NCBI RefSeq assembly: GCF_031844705.1
Contig: NZ_CP134609.1
Coordinates: forward strand, 3,968,001-4,032,000
Length of the DNA stretch: 64,000 nt
Reading direction: 5' to 3'
Source: Streptomyces sp. ITFR-16
Lineage (GTDB): Bacteria > Actinomycetota > Actinomycetes > Streptomycetales > Streptomycetaceae
Numbering within the stretch: position 1 is the stretch's first letter; each line of letters opens with the position of its first letter. The translations under genes and the position numbers were made by a program. This document shows, one piece after another, positions 33,040-43,400 of this stretch. The notes below the pieces were generated by a model. That model worked only from the letters and a program-made list of their open reading frames with translations, was not told the origin of the DNA and ran no database searches.

Positions 33040-34817
33040 GTCTGCTGAATCTGCCGGGGGCGCGCGAGCGCCGGGTGTCCACGGGCGGTATCGACCTGTG
33101 CGTCGTCGAGCTGGGGGACGTGACGCGCCCGACCATCCTGCTCGTCCACGGGTATCCGGACAGCAAGGAGGTCTGGACCGAGGTCGCGGAGCAGCTCGCC
33201 GAGGAGTGGCATGTCGTGCTGTACGACGTGCGCGGGCACGGCAGGTCGACGGCGCCCGTGCCGCTGCGCGGCGGCTTCACGCTGGAGAAGCTGACCGACG
33301 ACTTCCTCGCGGTCGCCGACGCCGTGAGCCCGGACCGTCCGGTGCACCTGGTCGGTCACGACTGGGGTTCGGTGCAGTCCTGGGAGTTCGCGACGGTCAG
33401 CCGCACCGAGGGCCGGATCGCCTCGTTCACGTCGATGTCCGGCCCGTCCCTGGACCACTTCGGCCACTGGATCAAGCGGCGGATGTCCCGGCCCACTCCG
33501 CGCCGGGTGGGCCAGCTCCTGGGCCAGGGCGCCAAGTCCTGGTACGTCTACATGCTGCACACCCCGGTGCTGCCGGAGCTCGCCTGGCGCGGCCCGCTCG
33601 GCAAGCGGTGGCCGGGAATCCTGGAGCGTCTGGAGAAGGTGCCCCGGGGCGACTACCCGACGCCGTCACTGCCCGACGACGCGGCGCGCGGCGCCTGGCT
33701 CTACCGTGACAACGTCCGCTCCCGGCTGCGCAGGCCGCGCGCCGACGCCTTCGCGCATGTGCCGGTCCAGCTGATCACACCGACCGGCGACATCTTCCTC
33801 TCGGAACAGCTCTACGACGAACTCGACGCCTGGGTCCCCCAGCTGACCCGGCGCTCGCTGCCGGCCAAGCACTGGGTGCCGCGCACCAGGCCGGACCAGC
33901 TGGCTTCCTGGATAGCCGAGTTCGCCGCTTCGGCCGAGTCGGCACGGCAGGGCGGCGTCCCGGTGCACGACACCGCGCCGAAGGGGGCCCATGCCGAGCG
34001 GTTCGGCGGACAGCTGGTCCTGGTGACGGGCGCCGCCGGGGGCATCGGCCGGGCCACGGTGTTCGCCTTCGCCGAGGCGGGGGCGCGTGTGGTGGCCGTC
34101 GACCGGGATGCGGAGGGGGCCGCGAGGACGGCGGAACTGGCCCGGCTGATCGGTGCCCCCGCCGCCTGGGCGGAGACGGTCGACGTCAGCGACGAGCAGG
34201 CCATGGAGAAGCTCGCCGAGAAGGTCGCCACCGAGTACGGCGTGGTCGACGTGCTGGTCAACAACGCCGGTATCGGGCTCTCCGGCTCGTTCCTGGAGAC
34301 CAGCTCCGAGGACTGGAAGAACGTCCTCGACGTCAATCTCTGGGGGGTCATCCACGGCTGCCGGCTCTTCGGCAAGCAGATGGCCGAGCGCGGCCAGGGC
34401 GGCCATATCGTCAACACCGCCTCCGCCGCCGCCTATCAGCCGTCCCGTGCACTGCCCGCGTACAGCACGTCGAAGGCCGCCGTGCTGATGCTCAGCGAAT
34501 GCCTGCGTGCCGAGCTGGCCGAGAAGTCGATCGGGGTCAGCGCGATCTGCCCCGGCATCGTCAACACGAACATCACCGCGACCACGCGTTTCGCCGGGGC
34601 GGACGCGGCGGAGGAGAAGCGGCTCCAGAAGAGGACCAGCAAGCTGTACGGCGTCCGCAACTATCCGCCGGAGAAGGTCGCCGAGGCGATCCTCAGGGCG
34701 GTGGTGCGCAACCAGGCCGTGGTCCCGGTGACGCCGGAGTCCCATGCGGCGCGCTTCCTGTCCCGGCTCAGTCCGGGCGTGCTGCGCGGGGTCGCCCGGC
34801 TGAAGCCGCCGCTGTGA
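33036..34817 (+). CDS. EphD-like fusion: alpha/beta hydrolase plus short-chain dehydrogenase
   Basis: A 593-residue two-domain enzyme. Residues 1-310 form an alpha/beta hydrolase of the epoxide-hydrolase type: HGYPDS oxyanion motif (39-44) and nucleophile D109 in GHDWGS. Residues 325-590 are a classical SDR: TGAAGGIGRAT near 331-341, NNAGIG, and YSTSK with Y476 and K480. The same fusion is EphD of Mycobacterium tuberculosis (Rv2214c), of nearly equal length. It could open an epoxide and oxidise or reduce the product. Both ends overlap neighbours with GTGA. Confidence 0.9.
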   Translation: MSLLNLPGARERRVSTGGIDLCVVELGDVTRPTILLVHGYPDSKEVWTEVAEQLAEEWHVVLYDVRGHGRSTAPVPLRGGFTLEKLTDDFLAVADAVSPDRPVHLVGHDWGSVQSWEFATVSRTEGRIASFTSMSGPSLDHFGHWIKRRMSRPTPRRVGQLLGQGAKSWYVYMLHTPVLPELAWRGPLGKRWPGILERLEKVPRGDYPTPSLPDDAARGAWLYRDNVRSRLRRPRADAFAHVPVQLITPTGDIFLSEQLYDELDAWVPQLTRRSLPAKHWVPRTRPDQLASWIAEFAASAESARQGGVPVHDTAPKGAHAERFGGQLVLVTGAAGGIGRATVFAFAEAGARVVAVDRDAEGAARTAELARLIGAPAAWAETVDVSDEQAMEKLAEKVATEYGVVDVLVNNAGIGLSGSFLETSSEDWKNVLDVNLWGVIHGCRLFGKQMAERGQGGHIVNTASAAAYQPSRALPAYSTSKAAVLMLSECLRAELAEKSIGVSAICPGIVNTNITATTRFAGADAAEEKRLQKRTSKLYGVRNYPPEKVAEAILRAVVRNQAVVPVTPESHAARFLSRLSPGVLRGVARLKPPL

Positions 34818-35788
34818 GCGGTACGGGGCCGTCACCCGTAGCCGGGCGGGCGGCGGCGGAGTACCGGATCGAGGACCTGGCGCACGCCAGCGGGGCCACG
34901 GTCCGGACGATCCGCGCCTACCAGGACCGCGGACTGCTGCCGACCCCGGAGCGCCGGGGCCGCGCCAATGTGTACCGGGACACCCATCTCGCCCGGCTCC
35001 GGCAGATCGCGGACCTGCTCGACCGGGGCTACACCCTGGCCAGCATCAAGGAGTTGCTGGAGGCGTGGGACACGGGACGCGGGCTCGGCGGGGTCCTCGG
35101 ACTGGTCGCGGAGGTGCACGGGCCGTGGACCGACGAGCGTGCCGACCGGATCACCCGAGCCGAGCTGAACCAGAAGTTCGGCGGCACCTCCGACGAGCAG
35201 GCTGTTGCCGAGGCGGTGGACCTCGGTGTGCTCGAACGGATCCCCGGGAGCACGGACGAATTCCTGGTGCCGAGCCCGCAAGAGCTGGCGGTGGCGGTCG
35301 AGTTGTACGCGGCGGGCGTGCCCCTGTCCGCAATCTCCGGTCATCTCAGGGAACTTCGCGGTCAGGTCGAGCAGATAGCTTCCCGGTTCCTGGAGTTCAC
35401 CACCGAGCACGTCTTCGCGCGCTATCTGGGGCATCGGCCGCCCACCGACGCGGACGCGGCCGAGGCGGCCTCAATGGTGCGGCGGCTCCGGCCGCTCGCC
35501 CAGCAGACGGTCGATGCCGAACTGGCGCGGGCGATGCGGACGTTCGCCACTCGCCATCTGGAGCACCATCTCGCGACCGAAGGCCCGTTCACACCGGAGT
35601 CGGCCACCCCGCCTCCGGTCTCGGTCGCCCTGCCGTTCGGCACAATCGCGGCGGTGCAACGGCTGGTTGGCCGCGAGAACACGGGCGCGTTCATCGCGGC
35701 TGCCGCCGAACGCGAGGTGCAGACAAGGACATTGGACACACTTGCCTCATCAGACCGTTATCGTAAAGAACTTGATCAAAAGGGTTAA
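34814..35788 (+). CDS. MerR-family transcriptional regulator
   Basis: A 324-residue regulator. The MerR winged helix (about 15-85) has YRIEDLAHASGATVRTIRAY and RGLLPTPERRGRANVY, then a long ligand or dimer domain of about 230 residues (ELAVAVELYAAGVPLSAISG; VRRLRPLAQQTVDAELA). No Cys triad for metals is visible, so it probably senses an organic ligand. The GTG 34814 start overlaps the EphD-like stop. Likely it controls the three-gene unit it belongs to. A DnaA-box cluster follows the stop. Confidence 0.88.
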   Translation: MSGTGPSPVAGRAAAEYRIEDLAHASGATVRTIRAYQDRGLLPTPERRGRANVYRDTHLARLRQIADLLDRGYTLASIKELLEAWDTGRGLGGVLGLVAEVHGPWTDERADRITRAELNQKFGGTSDEQAVAEAVDLGVLERIPGSTDEFLVPSPQELAVAVELYAAGVPLSAISGHLRELRGQVEQIASRFLEFTTEHVFARYLGHRPPTDADAAEAASMVRRLRPLAQQTVDAELARAMRTFATRHLEHHLATEGPFTPESATPPPVSVALPFGTIAAVQRLVGRENTGAFIAAAAEREVQTRTLDTLASSDRYRKELDQKG

Positions 35789-35800
35789 TTCACAAGCTCG

Positions 35801-35854
35801 TTGTCCACAGAATCATCAAATTGCCTGTGGATAACTGGAGTTGGCTGTGGATCA
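35801..35854. other. DnaA-box cluster (three boxes in 54 bases)
   Basis: TTGTCCACA (35801-35809, plus), TTATCCACA on the minus strand (35826-35834) and TGATCCACA on the minus strand (35846-35854, eight of nine). The first two are exact. They fill the 147-base gap between the MerR gene and kptA, a locally AT-rich segment. Confidence 0.65.
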
Positions 35855-35935
35855 AACCTGTGAGCGAAAAATGCCCGGATGAATCCTGAGCAAAATCCGG
35901 ATGCGCCGACGGAGCACCCGGAGCACGCTGGACGG

Positions 35936-36478
35936 ATGGACGAAAGACGCACCGTCAAGGTGTCCAAGTACCTCTCGAAACACCTGCGGCATCAGCCCGA
36001 GCGGATCGGGCTCGCGCTCGACGCCCACGGCTGGGTGCCGATCGCCGAGCTCCTTGAGGCGACGGCCCGCCATCATTTCCCGCTCACCCGCGCCGAGCTC
36101 GATCAGGTCGTCGCCTCCAACGACAAGCAGCGCTTCGCGATCGACGGCGACCGCATCCGGGCGAGCCAGGGACACTCCGTCGACGTGGATCTGGACCTGC
36201 CCCCGGCCGAGCCGCCTGCGTACCTCTACCACGGCACGGTGGGCCGGTCCCTGGAAGCGATCCGCGCCGAGGGGCTGCGTCCGATGAACCGGACCCATGT
36301 CCATCTCTCGACCGACCGTGAGACGGCGACCCGTGTCGGGGCCCGGCGCGGCCGGCCCGTCGTCCTGTCCGTGGACGCCGGGGCGATGCACCGCGCGGGC
36401 CACACGTTCTGCGTCAGCGCCAACGGGGTCTGGCTCACCGCGGCCGTACCCCCCGCGTTCCTGCGACTGCCCGGCTGA
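35936..36478 (+). CDS. kptA: RNA 2'-phosphotransferase (Tpt1/KptA)
   Basis: A 180-residue NAD-dependent enzyme that removes an internal 2'-phosphate from RNA, giving ADP-ribose cyclic phosphate. The family residues are visible: KHLRHQP (Arg-His), QGHS, YHGT, and ARRGRPVVLSVDA, ending with NGVWLTAAVPPAFL. The natural source of 2'-phosphate RNA in bacteria lacking tRNA introns is unknown; damage repair is possible. ATG 35936 gives the conserved MDERRTVKVSKYLSKHLRH start; an earlier ATG at 35879 adds 19 acidic residues without family similarity. Confidence 0.92.
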   Translation: MDERRTVKVSKYLSKHLRHQPERIGLALDAHGWVPIAELLEATARHHFPLTRAELDQVVASNDKQRFAIDGDRIRASQGHSVDVDLDLPPAEPPAYLYHGTVGRSLEAIRAEGLRPMNRTHVHLSTDRETATRVGARRGRPVVLSVDAGAMHRAGHTFCVSANGVWLTAAVPPAFLRLPG

Positions 36479-36520
36479 CCCGGGAAGGCGCGGCTCAGCA
36501 CCCCTCCACAGGGCTGCCCG

Positions 36521-37483
36521 CTAGCCGGCGAGCTGCGCGGGAGCCTGTGTCACGATCTCCTCGAAGAGCTTCTCGTCCGCCACCGCGGCGGCGAACTCCG
36601 GACCGTCGGCGGGCACCGGGGCATGGATCACGATCTCCGTGAATCCCAGCTCCGCATGCCGGCCCACGAAGTCCACGAACGCGTCCACGGAGTCGAACGG
36701 ACGGCTCCGGCCCCCGGCGAGGTCCGGGTTGAAGTCGGGCGTGAAGCCGGTGAGCAGGATCTTGTCCAGCTCGTCCACGTCCCGGTCGTTCTCGGCGCAG
36801 GCCCGGCCCAGCCTGGCCATCTGCCCCCGGAGCGCTTCGAGCGACTCCGCCGGGCTACCCGCCTCGTACAGCTTCGGGTCCCCCGTGGTCACCCAGGCCT
36901 GCCCGTACCGGGCGGCGACCCCGAACCCGCGCGGCCCGGTGGCGGCGACGGCGAACGGCAGACGCGGCCGCTGGACGCACCCCGGAAGGTTCCGCGCCTC
37001 GGTGGCCGAGTAGAACGTGCCCTCGTACGTCATTCCCGCCGGCTCACGCAGCAGCCCGTCCAGCAGCGGGACGAACTCGCCGAAGTGGTCGGCACGCAGA
37101 CGCGGGGTCCACGGCTCCTCGTCGCTCCGCAGGAGGGTCGAGGCGTCGAAGCCGTTCCCACCGGCCCCGATCCCCAGCGTGACGCGGCCGCCGGAGATGT
37201 CGTCGAGTGAGATCAGCTCCTTGGCGAGGGTGACCGGGTGCCGGAAGTTCGGCGAGGTCACCAGCGTGCCCAGGCGCAGCCGCGAGGTGACGCAGGCGGC
37301 CGCCGTCAGCGTGGGCAGCGCCCCGAACCACGGCCCGTCGCGGAACGCCCGCCAGGCGAGGTGGTCGTAGGTGTACGCGGCGTGCAGCCCCAGCTCCTCG
37401 GCGCGCTGCCAGGCGGAGCGCCCGCCCTCGTTCCAGGGGCGGACGGGCAGGATCACGGTACTGAGGCGCGGCGTGGTGCTCAT
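36521..37483 (-). CDS. LLM-class F420- or FMN-dependent oxidoreductase
   Basis: A 320-residue luciferase-like TIM barrel. Family features are AAYTYDHLAW near the start, RLRLGTLVTSPNFRHPVTLAKEL (cofactor side) and GGRVTLGIGAGG. Actinobacterial members often use F420; the sequence does not settle the cofactor. ATG 37483 gives the normal start MSTTPRLSTVILPVRPW. It is convergent with kptA (42 bases between stops) and stands alone. Substrate unknown. Confidence 0.88.
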   Translation of the reverse strand: MSTTPRLSTVILPVRPWNEGGRSAWQRAEELGLHAAYTYDHLAWRAFRDGPWFGALPTLTAAACVTSRLRLGTLVTSPNFRHPVTLAKELISLDDISGGRVTLGIGAGGNGFDASTLLRSDEEPWTPRLRADHFGEFVPLLDGLLREPAGMTYEGTFYSATEARNLPGCVQRPRLPFAVAATGPRGFGVAARYGQAWVTTGDPKLYEAGSPAESLEALRGQMARLGRACAENDRDVDELDKILLTGFTPDFNPDLAGGRSRPFDSVDAFVDFVGRHAELGFTEIVIHAPVPADGPEFAAAVADEKLFEEIVTQAPAQLAG

Positions 37484-37759
37484 GGACCAGAGTTTACGGC
37501 GGTATGGATGCACCACACCTTTCCCCCCAAATATCCCGGACGGCAGCAGAGTTGAAGAGGTGCGTCACAGGAGCCGGGCGGGGGCGTCGAGGGGGCCGTG
37601 ACGGGGGCGGCCCGGCGGCCGGCGGGCCGGGCGGGGACCGCGGGGCGACCCCGAATCCGTCGGCATATGCCGGAGGAATGTTCCCCAGCTCAGCGGCGCG
37701 CGCACTCAGATGTGCGCCCCTGCGCACGCCCGTGCACCCCTGTACGGGAGAATGGGGCC

Positions 37760-38626
37760 GTGACCTCGTCTAACGAACCGCCCGTTCCTGTCGCTCCCCG
37801 GCTGATCGCCACCGATCTGGACGGCACCCTCCTGCGCGACGACAAGACCGTGTCGGACCGTACGGTCGCCGCGCTCGCCGCCGCCGAGGAGGCGGGCATC
37901 GAGGTCTTCTTCGTCACCGGCCGCCCGGCCCGCTGGATGGACGTCGTCAGCGACCACGTCCACGGCCACGGGCTGGCGATCTGCGCCAACGGGGCCGCCG
38001 TCGCCGATCTGCACGCCGGCGGCGCCCTGCTGAAGATCCGGGCCCTGGAGCGGCCGACCGCCGTCGACGTCGTGCGCACGCTGCGCGCCGCCGCCCCCGG
38101 CACCTCGTTCGCCGTCGAACTGGCCACCGGCATCCACTACGAGCCCGCCTATCCGCCCTTCCACCTCGACCCGGGTGCCACCGTGGCCGTCGCGGAGAAG
38201 CTGCTCCACGAGGAGACGGCGGGCGCCGGTGCGCCGGTGCTGAAGCTCCTCGCCCGCCACGGCGCGCTCGACCCGGACGACTTCCTCACCCTGGCCCGCA
38301 CGGCCGCCGGTGACCGAGCCTGCATCACCCGCTCCAGCCCCACCGCCCTCCTGGAGGTCAGCGGCGCGGGCGTCTCCAAGGCCAGCACGCTGGAGCTGTG
38401 CTGCGCCGAGCGCGGCATCACCGCCGCCGAGGTGGTCGCCTTCGGTGACATGCCGAACGACGTGGAGATGCTGAGCTGGGCGGGCACCTCGTACGCGATG
38501 GGCAACGCCCACCCGGCCGCCTTCGCGGCTGCCTCCGGACGTACGGTCACGAACAACGAGGACGGGGTCGCCGTCGTCATCGAACGGATCCTCGCCGAGC
38601 GCGCCCGGCCCCTCGCCGGGTACTGA
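37760..38626 (+). CDS. HAD-superfamily phosphatase (Cof/IIB type)
   Basis: A 288-residue HAD hydrolase: motif I IATDLDGTLLRDD (D19, D21), VTGRPARWM as motif II, the cap domain with FAVELATGIHYEPAYPP, a Lys in AGVSKASTLE, and motif IV FGDMPNDVEMLSWA. It is a paralogue of the enzyme encoded after serS (26334). Start GTG 37760 has GGGAG upstream. Single gene, substrate not known. Confidence 0.92.
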   Translation: MTSSNEPPVPVAPRLIATDLDGTLLRDDKTVSDRTVAALAAAEEAGIEVFFVTGRPARWMDVVSDHVHGHGLAICANGAAVADLHAGGALLKIRALERPTAVDVVRTLRAAAPGTSFAVELATGIHYEPAYPPFHLDPGATVAVAEKLLHEETAGAGAPVLKLLARHGALDPDDFLTLARTAAGDRACITRSSPTALLEVSGAGVSKASTLELCCAERGITAAEVVAFGDMPNDVEMLSWAGTSYAMGNAHPAAFAAASGRTVTNNEDGVAVVIERILAERARPLAGY

Positions 38627-38652
38627 GCCGGCGGACCCCGGGCACCGGGCGG

Positions 38653-40425
38653 TCAGAGCGGCGCCTGCCACACCACCGTCGTTCCGCCTCCGTCCTCCCC
38701 GATGCCGGGACCGAACCAGCTGGCCCCGCCGAGCGACTCCGCCCGGCGGGCCAGGTTCCGCAGCCCGCTGCGCCGGCCGCCCGCCGGGATGCCCACCCCG
38801 TCGTCGGCGACCGAGAGGCGTACCGCGTCCCGCCCGTCGGGGAGCGTGGCCGTCGCGTCCACGACCACCTCGATACGGGCCGCGCCCGCGTGCCGGAAGG
38901 CGTTGGACAACGCCTCCCGCAGCGCCGCGATCAGGTTCTTGCCCGTCAGCTCCCCGACCAGCGAGTCGATCGCACCGACGAAGCGGTGGGACGGTTTGAA
39001 GCCCAGCGGGACCGCCACCATGTTGATCTCGCGCAGGACCCGGGTGCGCAGACCGGACGGAGCCTCGGCCGGCTCCTGCTGGAGCGCGAAGATCGCGGTA
39101 CGGATCTCCTGGATCGTCACGTCCAGCTCGTCGACCGCCCGGCCCACCCCGGTCTGCACCTCCGGCACCTCCGAGCGGCGCTGGGCGCTCTCCAGCATCA
39201 TTCCGGTGGCGAACAGCCGTTGGATGACCAGGTCGTGCAGGTCCCGGGCGATCCGGTCGCGGTCCTCGTACACCGCCAGCCGTTCCCGGTCCCGCTGCGC
39301 CTCGGCCATCATCAGCGCCAGCGCGGCCTGCGAGGCGAACTGCGTGGCCAGGGTCCGCTCCGTCTCCGTGAACGGCCTGCCGCCCCGGGCCCGCGGGGTG
39401 GCGAGCGCGCCGAGCACCCGGCCCCCGCTGTGCAGCGGGAGCAGCATGCTCGGGCCGAACCGGTCCGCCAGCCTCGTGATCATGCGGGAGTCGGTGGCCG
39501 AGTCGTCGACGAAGACCGCCTCACCGCCCAGCAGCATCCCCACCACCGGGCTCTGTGCCGGGATGATCACCCCCAGCGAGGCCGTCGGGTCGTCGGCGGA
39601 CACGGCGACGATCTCCAGGCCGCCGCCCTCGGCCGGCAGCAGCACGATCCCGGCTGCGGAACCGGCGAGCCTGCGGGCCTGCTCGGCGACGACCGAGAGC
39701 GCGTCGTCGGCGTCCCCGCCGGAGAGCAGTGCGGTGGTGACGGCGACCGAGCCGTCGATCCACCGTTCGCGCTGCCGGGCCGCCTCGTACAGCCGGGCGT
39801 TGCCGATCGCGATCCCGGCCTCGGTGGCCAGCACCCGCACCAGGTGCAGGTCGTAGTCGTTGAACTCGCCCCCGCCGTCCTTCCCGGCCAGATACAGATT
39901 GCCGAAGATCTCGCCCTGGACCCTGATCGGTACCCCGAGGAACGTGCGCATCGGGGGGTGGCCCGGCGGGAATCCGGCGAATCTGGGATCGGCCGTGAGA
40001 TCGGCGAGCCGCACGGGGCGCGGGTCGTGGATGAGGGCGCCGAGCAGTCCCCGGTGGCCGTCCGGGCGGCGGCCGATCTCGCGCGCCACGGAGTCCGGGA
40101 CGCCGTAGGTGACGAAGTCGGAGAGCCCCTTGCCCTCCGCGTCCACGACACCGATCGCGGCATACCGGGAGTGGGCCAGTTCGGCGGCCGTCTCGCAGAT
40201 CCGGTCGAGCGTGGAGTGCAGTTCGAGCCCTGTGCCGACGGAGCGCATGGCCTCCAGCAGCCGCGGCACCCTGGCGGTGAGTTCGGTGGACAGGCCCCGC
40301 AGGCTGCGCGTCGCCTCCGTCGCCGCGTCGAGCGCGTCCGCCGGGGTGCCGGGGGACGTCGTCGGGCGCCGCGGCTCGTCCTTCGGAGTCTCGTCCTTCG
40401 GATGCTTCCGGGCAGGCTCTGACAT
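38653..40425 (-). CDS. GAF-GAF sensor histidine kinase (DosS/DevS-like)
   Basis: A 590-residue soluble kinase. GAF-A (about 60-215) contains GFPPGHPPMRTFLGVPI; H156 aligns, from memory, with the heme ligand of mycobacterial DosS. GAF-B spans about 225-375. HisKA_3 has phospho-acceptor H397 in RIARDLHDLVIQRL, and the HATPase has EALSNAFRHAG and VADDGVGIP. It could be a heme-based oxygen or redox sensor. The gene starts 69 bases after cydCD in the same direction, which fits oxygen sensing beside the cytochrome bd operon. No response regulator gene is adjacent. Confidence 0.9.
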   Translation of the reverse strand: MSEPARKHPKDETPKDEPRRPTTSPGTPADALDAATEATRSLRGLSTELTARVPRLLEAMRSVGTGLELHSTLDRICETAAELAHSRYAAIGVVDAEGKGLSDFVTYGVPDSVAREIGRRPDGHRGLLGALIHDPRPVRLADLTADPRFAGFPPGHPPMRTFLGVPIRVQGEIFGNLYLAGKDGGGEFNDYDLHLVRVLATEAGIAIGNARLYEAARQRERWIDGSVAVTTALLSGGDADDALSVVAEQARRLAGSAAGIVLLPAEGGGLEIVAVSADDPTASLGVIIPAQSPVVGMLLGGEAVFVDDSATDSRMITRLADRFGPSMLLPLHSGGRVLGALATPRARGGRPFTETERTLATQFASQAALALMMAEAQRDRERLAVYEDRDRIARDLHDLVIQRLFATGMMLESAQRRSEVPEVQTGVGRAVDELDVTIQEIRTAIFALQQEPAEAPSGLRTRVLREINMVAVPLGFKPSHRFVGAIDSLVGELTGKNLIAALREALSNAFRHAGAARIEVVVDATATLPDGRDAVRLSVADDGVGIPAGGRRSGLRNLARRAESLGGASWFGPGIGEDGGGTTVVWQAPL

Positions 40426-40494
40426 ACCCAGAGAGTAGTAAGTACCTTTTGTTGCGGAAAGTCGAGATTGGTGGGCCGGGAGCGACGGACCGCC

Positions 40495-43400
40495 TCAGAC
40501 CTGTGCGCCCAGGGCCGGGGCCCCCGCACTCTCCCGTTCCCGCGCGAGCATCCGGCTCAGCGGCCCGTCCACCGAGGCGAGCGCGGCGTACGGACCGCGC
40601 TGCACGACCCGGCCGGCCTCCAGGACCACCACCTCGTCGACGGCTTCCAGCCCGGCGAGCCGATGGGTGATCAGTACCGTCGCACGCCCCCGGGTGGCCG
40701 CCAGCAGGTCCGTGGTCAGGGCGTCGGCGGTCGGGAGGTCGAGGTGCTCGGCCGGCTCGTCCAGCACGAGGACGGGAAAGTCCGCGAGCAGCGCCCGGGC
40801 CAGCGCGAGCCGTTGGCGCTGACCGCCCGAGAGGCGGGCGCCGTGCTCGCCGACCAGCGTGTCCAGGCCGTCCGGCAGCCCCTCGGCCCAGTCGAGCAGC
40901 CGGGCCCTGGCGAGGGCGTCACGCAGATCGGCGTCGCTCGCGCCGGTCCGGGCCAGCCGCAGGTTCTCCCGGATGGAGCTGTCGAAGATGTGGGCGTCCT
41001 GGGCGCACAGCCCGACGAACCGGCGGACCGTGTCGCTCTCCAGCGCGGCCGCCTCGACCCCGCCGATGCGGTACGTCCCCGCCCGCGCGTCCAGGAAGCG
41101 GAGCAGGACCTGGGCGAGGGTGGTCTTCCCGGAACCGGACGGGCCCACCACCGCGATCCGGCGCCCCGCCTCCAGTGCGAGGTCCACGGAGTCCAGCGCG
41201 TCGTGCGCGGCTCCCGCGTATCGGGCCGAGAGCCCCCTCACCTCCAGCGGGAAGGCAGTCGCGGGCGCCTCGGCCGGGGCGGCGGGCTCCTGGACCGGCA
41301 CCGGGGCGTCCAGCACCTCGTACACGCGCTCGGCGCTCCGCTTGACCCGCCCGCGGTACTGGACGGCGAGCGGCAGGCCGGTCACCGCTTCGAAGGCGGC
41401 CAGCGGGGTGAGGACGACGACGGCGAGTTCCACGCCGGCCAGCCGGCCGTCGGCCACGGCGGGCAGGGCGACGAGTGCGGCGGCGACCACGGTGAGACCG
41501 CCGATCAGGGCGGTGAGGCCGCCGCCGAGCGCGGTCGCGGTGGCCGCGTGGGCGGCGATCTTGGTCAGCACGCCGTCGGCCTCGCGGGTCCGTGCCGAGC
41601 GCCCCGGCAGGGCGCCAGCGACGGTCAGTTCGGCGGTCCCGCCGAGCAGATCGGTGATCCGGGTAGCCAGCTCGGCCCGTGCGGGCGCCAGCCGCTGTTC
41701 CGTGTGCCGGGCGCCGGCGCCGCTGACGAGCGGAACGCCCACTCCGGCCAGCAGCAGCCCGGCGGCCAGCACCAGGCCCGCCCCGGGCAGCAGCCAGGCG
41801 GTGAACCCGATGGTGGCGGCCCCCACGACGAGCGCGGTTCCGGCGGGCAGCAGCCACCGCAGCCAGTAGTCCTGCAACGCGTCCACATCCGCGACCAGCC
41901 GCGAGAGCAGATCCCCCCGCCGGGTCCGGCGCAGCCCGGCCGGCGCGATGCGCTCCAGGCTGCGGTAGACGGCCACCCGCAGCTCGGCGAGCATCCTGAG
42001 TACCGCGTCGTGCGAGACGAGGCGCTCGGCATAGCGGAAGACCGCCCGTCCGATGCCGAAGGCGCGGGTCGCCGTGACCGCGACCATCAGATAGAGCACC
42101 GGGGGCTGCTCGGACGCCCGGGAGATCAGCCAGCCGGAGACCGCCATCAGCCCGACGGCCGAGCCCAGCGCGAGGCTGCCCAGCAGCAGGGCGAGCGCCA
42201 GCCGGCCGCGCTGGGCCCCTGCCGCCTCCCTGACCCGGGCGAGCACATGGCCGGTCCGGGCCGGGGTGTCCCGCAGCACCTCCGGCTCGTGCACCTCCTC
42301 GGTGCGGGGGGTGTCGTCGGGTGCGACGGCCGGGCGCGGCACCATGACGGCCGCCGCCTCCCCGGCGGGTCCGTCCGCCGGGGCCAGGGTCACCACCCGG
42401 TCGGCGACCGCCAGCAGCGCCGGCCGGTGCACCACGAGCAGCACGGTCCGGCCTGCGGCCAGTCTCCGTACCGCCTCGACGATGCCCGCCTCCGTCTCGC
42501 CGTCCAGGCTCGCGGTCGGTTCGTCGAGCAGCAGCAGAGGCCGGTCGGCGAGGAAGGCGCGGGCGAGCGCGAGGCGCTGGCGCTGCCCGGCGGAGAGCCC
42601 GGCGCCGTCCTCACCGAGGTGAGTGCGCTCGCGGTCCGGCAGTTGTGCCACGAAGTCGTACGCCCCCGCGTCCCGCAGCGCCGCCGTCACGGCGCTGTCG
42701 TCCGCGGCGGGCCGGGCCAGCCGGACGTTCTCCGCGATGGTGCCCGCGAAGAGATGGGGGTGCTGCGGCACCCAGGCGATCTGCTCGCGCCAGCGTGCGG
42801 GGGAGAGGTCGGCCAGGTCGGTCCCGCCGACGCTCACCCGCCCCTCGTCGGGTGCGGCGAAGCCGAGCACCACGTTCAGCAGGGTGGACTTGCCGACGCC
42901 GCTCGGGCCGACGAGGGCCACGGTCTCCCCCTCGTCCACCACGAGCGAGGCCGCCGCGAGCGAGGGCTCGGCGCGCCCCGTGTGCCGGACGGTCACCCCG
43001 TCCAGCTCCAGCCGCAGCGACGCGGGCACCTCCCGCGTACCGGCCGTGCGCGGCTCGGTCTCCAGGACGGCGAAGATCTCCTCCGCCGCCGCGATCCCTT
43101 CGGCGGCGGCGTGGTACTGCGCCCCCACCTGCCGGATCGGCAGATAGGCCTCGGGCGCGAGGATCAGCACCACCAGTCCGGTGTAGAGGTCGAGTTCGCC
43201 GTGCACCAGCCGCATGCCGATGGTGACGGCGACCAGCGCCACCGAGAGCGTCGCCAGGAGTTCCAGAGCGAACGACGACAGGAAGGCGATACGCAGGGTG
43301 CGCAGGGTGGCGCGCCGGTACTGCGAGGTGATGGTGCGGATGGACTCGGCCTGGGCCTTGGCCCGGCCGAAGACCTTCAGCGTCGGCAGTCCGGCGACGA

